From Orobanche coerulescens (taxonomy: Eukaryota; Streptophyta; Magnoliopsida; Lamiales; Orobanchaceae), in NCBI GenBank assembly GCA_033398695.1, contig CM065815.1, positions 146,551,001 to 146,615,000 of the forward strand: a stretch of DNA of 64,000 bases, given 5' to 3'. Under the pieces are notes generated by a model that was given only the letters and a program-made list of their open reading frames with translations, searched no databases and was not told where the DNA came from. The translations under genes were made by a program, and so were the position numbers. Shown one piece after another: positions 57,496 through 64,000 of this stretch. The first letter of the stretch is position 1. Every line of letters starts with the position of its first letter.

Positions 57496-58297
57496 GGCAC
57501 ACCCTCAGACGGACGGAGAATCCGAGAGAACGATCCAAATCCTTGAGGATATGTTACGAGTATGCGCGCTGGATTTTCAAAAGGGTTGGAGTCACCACCT
57601 ACCCTTAGCCGAGTTTGCGTACAACAACAGTTATCAGGCAACTATCAGAATGGCTCCATATGAAGCATTATACGGAATAAAGTGTCGATCGCCAATATAT
57701 TGGGAGATTGACGACCGATGGACACCAAAGAGCAAGCAGAACCGAGACTCGATAGCAAGAGTTGATCTAGTAGAAGATGCCATAGACAAAGTTCGAGTCA
57801 TTCGAGATCGTATTCGTACTGCTCAAAGCCGGCAGAAGAGTTATGCAGACCAGAGGAGAAAAGATTTAGAGTTCAACAAGGGCGACAAAGTATTCCTTCG
57901 CTTATCACCAAGTAAAGGATTAATCAACTCAAGGAAAGGAGGAAAGCTTAGCCCCAGATACGCCGGAACTTTCACGATACTAGAGAAAATTGGAAATTTG
58001 GTGTATCGTATCGAGCTACCAATCGAGCTTGCCGGAATGCACAACATGTTCCATGTCCCAATATTGAAGAAATACCATCCGTATCCTGAGCGTGTCATCA
58101 CTCATGACATGCCACCAATCAAAGAAGATCTAACCTACATCGAGAATCCGATCAGAATCGTAGATCAACAAGTATGCGAGCTGAGAAATAAGAAGATTCC
58201 GTTAGTCAAAGTCATTTGGTCGAAGCACAACAGAGAACAAGACGCCACATGGGAAACTGAAGAAGAGATGCAGAAATCTTACCCCGAACTATTTTAG
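57496..58297 (+). pseudogene. Gy4 integrase C-terminal part and chromodomain-like end
   Basis: Resumes after Cop2 with AHPQTDGESERTIQILEDML (catalytic Glu in ESERT), EFAYNNSYQATIRMAPYEAL, YGIKCRSPIYW, SRQKSYADQRRK, GTFTILEKIGNLVYRIELP, MHNMFHVPILKKYHP and the chromodomain-like VKVIWSKHNREQDATWE, ending at a TAG at 58296. This 266-codon part is fully open and the best preserved portion of Gy4. Confidence 0.9.
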
Positions 58298-58300
58298 AGG

Positions 58301-58336
58301 GAATTTGGGGACCAAATTCTCTTAAGGAGGGAAGGA
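58301..58336 (+). other. Gy4 pre-PPT stem-loop and polypurine tract
   Basis: GAATTTGGGGACCAAATTC (58301-58319) is a perfect hairpin with a stem different from the AAGTTTCG stem of the other elements but the same size and loop. AAGGAGGGAAGGA then abuts the LTR. Confidence 0.85.
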
Positions 58337-58899
58337 TGTAGAACCCCATAAATTTGATAGTTAGTATATGTACGACATATCCTATTGTAATATGATTGAG
58401 TAATAATTTCTATATAGCACAATATAATCTAAGTTTACCATTTATTTTACTCAATTTATCAATTTTGAAATTCATATGTCAAACCGTATAATTAATTAAA
58501 TAAGAAAATGATATCTATATAATGGACTACTTGTCAAACCTAATAAGTCAAGCCCAACCTATAAATTCTATAAGACTTAAAAATACAACTTAAAGCCCAA
58601 TCTAATCACCTGGCCCACTTTATTAAACAAATACTTAATATCTATATCTATATACACCTAAAATACAAAAAAAAAATATAATAACACACACACACACACA
58701 TGGGGAGGCCATAAGGAGGAATATAAGACACCTAGAGTCTTAATGTCCCCCATGCAAGACACTATCCTAAGACACCTTAGCCACATGTCACTAGTTTTCT
58801 TTACACCTCCAACTTCTCAAGCCACCTTACACCCCTCTTAAATACATACACCACCCAACACACTCCCATTCTCCAAACACAAATAAAAAATCTGAGATT

Positions 58900-58941
<42 letters not shown>

Positions 58942-61365
58942 CAAAAACGTGAGCAAGATAGAAGAAGGAAGGGAGTAAGAAAGAAGAAGAAACAAGAGGG
59001 AGGTAAGAACTACACTTCAATACATTTGTTATTTTAACTTATTTATTCTTCCCTTTCTAACTTAAAACCTAACATGCAATCAAAATAATTATACATGGTA
59101 GGATAATACATGGTCTGAAATGTAGAGGAGGAGGAAGAAAGGTCCTTTTTCAACCTACGAGACCTAGAATCAACTTCTACCGACAAAGAACGAGGTGGGT
59201 AAAATATTTTTTTTTTAAAACTTTTATATGTAAGTTACTTTCAAAGGAAATTAATAATAATGATATAATGCATGTACTTTCTATGTAGTTATATAATTCA
59301 TTCATCATATATCATTAGCCTGCAAATTAATTAGTAACTTGTTGCATGTGAAATTACCGATTTGATGACTAGAATGAAATGCATAAATATCTTACCAACC
59401 AAACATGATTGCTATCCATTATATTCTGGAAATTGATTTTTAAGAAGTGTATTTTGTTTATATGAATATGCATGTGTAGTTGGATGCTTAAATTGTGGCC
59501 TAACAAAGATAGAATGGTTAAAACAAGCTTAAGATACGAACTAAGTGAAGGTAAAGATAATTAGGAAAATTATTGATTAAAAGATGTAATCTGACTTAAG
59601 GACAGAAAATATAATATAATTACTTGTTAATCACCTACCCTTAAAATTTTATAAGAAACGGGAACCGTTTTCCAAGCCAACGGGCCAAAATCGTCAAAAC
59701 ACGGAAATTGTGTAAAATCTACAAATTGTGAAACAGCTAATTGAAATCCGTGTAATTTCAGTTTGGAACATCAAAAGGGACATAATAACATGTTTAGCCT
59801 CTGCCCTTAAAGTTTCGTAGTGATCGGATCCATTCCCGGTGTCTACGGACTAAAAAATTGCAATTGAGATAAATTAAGGGGTCAAAATGGTAAAATCCCC
59901 AAAAAAATCCGGAGCCAAGGCAAAAATTTCACCTTCTGGACTGAAGTAATGACTTATATAAGAATAAATATTCTGACCTTAAAATTTTGTAGAGATCGGA
60001 AGTCGTTTTGAGATTTGGGGCCAAAATGTAATAATCAATAAAATTGGGGTCAAATAGCAAATTACAATAAAATTGAAATCGAAGACGAAATTTCAAGACT
60101 CTGGACCGGAATATTAAATTTTTAAAAAGGTACGTATGATATCTGAAAAATCTTATAACAATCGAAGTAAATTTGGGTCAAAACGATATTTTAAAATGTT
60201 TTGGGGCAAAACGAAAATTTTGGAAAAATCGGTCAGAAACCGAAATTCTGGAAATTTACCCAACACTTAAGCTCCAAGTTCAACATGAACTCTCCTGTAA
60301 GTTTCGTCACCATCCGTGATGAAAACTAAAATTTACGGGTATAATAACCCACTTCGCAAGAATTATGGGCGGGACCGTAATTTTGGGAATTTTAATTCAA
60401 AAATTAATGATTCAAAATTTACCAAATCTAAAATCAATAATCACAATTATATCTTAAAGATATGTCAACAACCGAACCATAATCTCGTGCCACGAATAAA
60501 CTCCAAATCACAATCATATAATCGAATTACACTAAGTACCGTAATTAATTGAATGTATGACTCTGATTGTATGATGTGTATGCACCGAAAATGTGACTAA
60601 CTTACAATCACGTCTAACCGGGAACTAAGTGTCTCACAAACAAAGTGCCACGGACAGGACTGCCTCTAATTCTATCGGGACAAAGTGCCACGTCAATGGA
60701 CGGGGGCCACCTCTTGAGCCCATACGAAACAGAGGGCCGATCAAAGATCCGGGGGCCACCTCTTGAGTTGTAAGGGCCATCTCTAGAGTCCCGAATTTGT
60801 GTCAGGGACGGTTAGACCAAGTCTTGGATCGAGCAGCACGGCTGCAGTTCATGAACAAGGCTACCGTCATTTCCTATTCCCTTGAAGCCGAAGGACGGAG
60901 TGATCCTGAGGTGACTGAGTCGTAGACTTAGGGTATAATCGCGATTATGGTGTGATCTGGGTATTAAACCCCAGCTAAGGACATATCGAGCCCAGATAAG
61001 AGATAAGGTAGAACGTCACCAAGCGTGAGAGCTTTTAGCTCAAAGGCCAAGGTTATAAGGACGGTCCGACAAACGCCCAAGGCTATGGTTATTAAACCAA
61101 AGGTCGTGGCGAAAGTCATAGTCCGATCTCTGATAACGGTCTAAGACGTCATAACGAGGCCAAGGGACTTTGTCAAATAGACAACCTCCCGAAGCTAAAT
61201 ATTCACTAGGTGCTTGACGCCACATGTTGTCATACTTAATATCAATCTACGGAGATTGACTGTTCACTCATGCCATAATTCATTACATTCCTTTGAAAAT
61301 TTGTGCTATCTATAGACAAAGATATTTTCAAAACTGGGAGTAAATATATTATCCTTCAAAATGGT

Positions 61366-61396
<31 letters not shown>

Positions 61397-61803
61397 TGAC
61401 AAAATACTCGAAACCCCCCACTGAGAATCCATTATTCTCACCCCATTTCGAATTGTTTTCTAAAAACCCACTAGATGAAGAGAATCAAGAGGAAGAAGAG
61501 AGAGATGCTGACGACCAGTGAAGATCATCCTCAAAGTATTACCAAGACGTAGGAATTAGGATGCTGCTTTAACACTTCTTTTTATTCCTGTGTCACAATG
61601 TATTTTGGTTTCCGATGTACTCTTTTGCACTTGATGTAATAATTCCGCTGTACTCTTGAATATTTCTTTTCTATGAAATAACCAGTCTTAGTTCACCGGC
61701 TGAGATCTAGCATATGTATGCTTTACTAGAATGTATTATCACAAATGTTATTTATTACGTTAACTGTCGCGTTCTCGTCCAACCCCGGTGTGGGGGCGTG
61801 ACA
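58337..61803 (+). repeat. Gy4 3' LTR (3467 bp, complete)
   Basis: TGTAGAACCCCATAAATTTG to GTGTGGGGGCGTGACA, followed by the target duplicate CTATC. It preserves the empty sites of MULE1 (near 58677) and LARD1 (60811). It contains a GA microsatellite (58911-58937), a CA run (58684), a TA run (61369-61393) and short repeats GGGCCACCTCTTGAG near 60702-60770. No palindromic words. The antisense frame at 61225-61040 recurs in the other LTR only because the LTR does. Confidence 0.92.
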
Positions 61804-61808
61804 CTATC

Positions 61809-62502
61809 GCAGTCCAGAGGCTACAGTCTGGCTTCGTACATGTGCTTACGTACGTAACGCCCATGCATTAGCGTACGTAACTTACACTCTCTTGCGTACG
61901 CAAGTCCTTGCATTTAGCATGCGCTAATATCAGTTGATTCGTTTGTCTGTATGCTCCGAAGACTGGTCCACACACCGAAAGTGCTGACGAGGATGAGATT
62001 CCTTTTTGTCCAATATACCATTAGCGTACGCTAACCTTTAGGGTTTAGCGTGCGCTAGTACTACATTACAAACATCCGTTGACTTATCAGAATGTGCGCC
62101 GAAAGTGGCCTGGTCCACACGCAGATTCCTTCCGATCTGACTGCATTAGCGTGCGCTACATTCTGCCTCTAGCGTGCACTAACCATGAACGATAGCGTGC
62201 GCTATACTTGAACATTAGCGCGCGCTAATCAGGCTATACTTAGCCATTTCCAACTCTTCTCGTCCGTCTCGACATACTGGATACGTACACTCACATACTG
62301 AATACATATACTCAATCCAATAATATTCTCATATGATACACAATATCGTCAATTGCAATTGTCGACCAAGTACGACAATTATATCAATACAGATGTCTCA
62401 GTTCTTCATTTATTTTATTCATACTGTACAGATTCCACGCTGTACAACATAACTCGGATAAAATAACATTAAACAATAGTAGTAGAAATTTCGGATATTA
62501 CA
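61809..62502 (-). repeat. Gy3 3' LTR, proximal part (U3)
   Basis: Continuation of 13275-16229 on the other side of Gy4. In sense direction it starts TGTAATATCCGAAATTTC at 62502, passes AT-rich sequence, and enters the word array at 62230. Confidence 0.88.
61850..62230 (-). promoter_or_regulatory. Gy3 U3 word array, distal part
   Basis: Contains TTACGTACGTAA, the hybrid TAGCGTACGTAA, TTGCGTACGCAA, TAGCGTACGCTA, TAGCGTGCGCTA and TAGCGCGCGCTA in one array. It links the word types used separately by Cop2 and by Gy1/Gy2. Confidence 0.7.
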
Positions 62503-62540
62503 TACTACACCACTTAAAATAAGTTTCGTCCTCGAAACTT
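62503..62540 (-). other. Gy3 pre-PPT stem-loop and purine-rich tract
   Basis: AAGTTTCGAGGACGAAACTT (62521-62540, minus strand), then ATTTTAAGTGGTGTAGTA to the LTR edge. The loop has one more base than in the relatives. Confidence 0.75.
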
Positions 62541-64000
62541 GCAATCCATCATAAAAACGAACAAACATACCGTTCAACCAAAATATTTCGAAACTATTAC
62601 AACACGATCAATCATCTTCATTACTAAATAACCAAAAGAGCATACTTACAAATACGCAGGTCGACGATCTCGTGAGATACTAGCAAGTGACCTCACTGTA
62701 CAGTCTCAATACGCTTACAATCACAGTTCCTTGAGTCTCAACAAAAATATATCATCTTCGGAAGAAAATGATCTGCCCGTGTCAAATCCTGTCTGCCTGA
62801 TTACACAATCAAGTCCCAATTCCGATGCAAGCAATAATGCGCGATATAACTGAGAAATAACTGCCCAAAATAACGACATGAATCCCGAAACATCAACACA
62901 AAATCTGAACGCTTATACGATCATTAACAACGATCAACCAACAAATTTACCGAGAATATCATCGACATGATAATCTTCAATATGACCAACCAGAGGTCAA
63001 AACACAATCGAGAACACCATCAACATGATAAATTCCAATGCGACCAATCCAAAGGTCAAAACATAATCGAGAATATCATCAACGTGATAAACTCCAATAT
63101 TACCAACGATCAACGATAATCGAGAATACCTTCACACGGTAAGCTCCAACACGATGAACACAGAACCACAGAGACAGATACACGAAAGAGCAAAATTCTC
63201 AAAATGCTGAACAAATCACATACAGTGGATCTCAACGAAACAAAACCGACTGTTGAACGGACCTCTCAGGCGTACGAACAACCAGTCGCAAATCGGCGAA
63301 CATCCCAAATCATACATGGAGTGGGAATGACCAATCAGTACGGCTCAAAATTCAAAAGTAGTAAAATTACGCTACCACCACATCAATAGAGCCACATAGC
63401 ACACATGCTCCAGTTTCACAAAATCCAAAGTTCCAAAATTACGTCCTGCGCATGGATCTACAACACGCAACATATTTCTCTTATTCAATAAATCAACCGA
63501 TCATCCCTGGATAACCAAACTACCATACTAGAGTTCGAATCTCTTTTCATCGTACCACACCGATGAAATATCCAGTTCGAGAGTCTCGCTCAGAACTTCA
63601 CCACGATATGCATTATGCACTTAATGCGTATGTACATCAATCACATTTTCAAGACCAGTTTGAAATAATATAATCTTGTTATGAAGACAAATTTTCGAAA
63701 GTTCTTTCAAAAATTTCAAAGCTCAAAACCCAAATTTTGGTAAGACCACAAAATCAATTTTCGAAAAATTAAATTAGCTCGATGGCGCCAAGTATTCGAT
63801 AACAGCTTCCTTCGATTCCACACGATTTTGAAGTTTAAAATGAAAACTATGCAAATGCTGGACTACATCCATACTCCTGTATACCAATTCAGTTCGTCAC
63901 CAATATCCACTGATATTCCATCGGAAAACCACACGATAGAGTTCCGAAATTTCAATATAAATTTCGACTAAAAACTCCTTTTCCACATATGACTCGCAAC
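62541..64000 (-). other. Gy3 internal region, no recognised gene
   Basis: A-rich sequence with a degenerate tandem repeat of about 62 bp at 62945-63150 (ATCGAGAATATCATCAACRTG, GACCAAYC..AGGTCAAAAC). No Gag or Pol motif was seen in either strand up to the window end. In base composition and lack of genes it resembles the LARD1 interior, so Gy3 may also be non-autonomous. The primer site and second LTR lie outside. Confidence 0.6.

Larger units (their letters stand above)
16230..61803 (+). mobile_element. Gy4, Ty3/gypsy element carrying six nested insertions
   Basis: Bounded by LTR edges at 16230 (AGTAGAACCCC, first base changed from T) and 61803 (GGGGGCGTGACA), with the 5-bp duplication CTATC at 16225-16229 and 61804-61808. 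Removing the nested elements leaves about 3.2 kb of 5' LTR, a leader, an extra ORF, Gag-Pol, and a 3467-bp 3' LTR. The end of the 5' LTR, the primer site and most of the leader are inverted (31744-39304). Its LTRs carry none of the palindromic-word arrays seen in the neighbours. Confidence 0.85.

Noticed and set aside
58911..58937. GA, CA and TA microsatellites in Gy4 LTRs as features of interest
   Set aside because: Ordinary simple repeats. Length differences between the two LTRs are expected slippage.
61040..61225. ORF beginning MWRQAPSEYLASGGC, also at 39228-39434
   Set aside because: Conserved between two places only because both are copies of the Gy4 LTR end; it is antisense to the element and breaks at the inversion edge in one copy.

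Overview
This window is plant nuclear DNA, very probably a eudicot. The evidence is a dense nest of plant LTR retrotransposons (Ty3/gypsy chromoviruses, Ty1/copia Sireviruses, one Tat/Athila-like LTR), a Mutator-like element, a CACTA element and a hAT relic. No intact ordinary host gene was found. I cannot name the species.

Layout (my labels). Gy1 (1-2910, +) is the 3' end of a chromovirus: integrase tail and 3' LTR. It abuts hAT1, a dead hAT transposase (2911-3350 and 12109-about 12400), which is split by Gy2 (3351-12108, -), a near-complete chromovirus with target duplication GCTGA. 12400-13274 is AT-rich sequence downstream of hAT1. Gy3 (-) has its 3' LTR at 13275-16229 plus 61809-62502, with its internal region running to 64000. 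Inside that LTR sits Gy4 (16230-61803, +, target duplication CTATC), whose own length is only about 12 kb; the rest is nested insertions. Gy4's 5' LTR holds MULE1 (16590-21017) and LARD1 (23106-31622, -, target duplication GGTTA). Its leader holds CACTA1 (31812-38351). Its reverse transcriptase is split by Gy5 (42253-51517, -, target duplication GTATC) and its integrase by Cop2 (53326-57495, -, target duplication GGCAC). Gy5 contains Cop1 (46804-48799, +), which contains Tat1 (LTR 48800-50107, -). The nesting is therefore Gy3 > Gy4 > Gy5 > Cop1 > Tat1.

How the parts work. Gy2 and Gy4 encode the usual Gag, protease, reverse transcriptase, RNase H, integrase and chromodomain, now broken by stops and frameshifts. 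LARD1 (no coding region) and Cop2 (Gag only) look non-autonomous. MULE1 is the one element that still looks intact: a three-exon MuDR-type transposase of about 775 aa and, convergent to it, a two-exon 112-aa GRF zinc-finger/membrane-anchor protein, between roughly 324-bp terminal inverted repeats. CACTA1 has no transposase but carries fragments of at least four host genes (BSK-type kinase, MO25, SMC6, MUT9-like casein kinase), introns included.

Most notable signals. (1) Nearly every LTR except Gy4's has, just upstream of its TATA box, an array of 10-14 bp palindromic words with two CpGs about 2 bp apart. Variants of the same word occur in gypsy and copia elements. (2) Five LTR families appear to carry an intron inside the LTR, with a conserved branch-point/stem-loop and acceptor. 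(3) A stem-loop with compensatory changes sits directly upstream of the polypurine tract in six elements. (4) A 7.6-kb inversion between 14-bp inverted repeats explains Gy4's scrambled 5' LTR.
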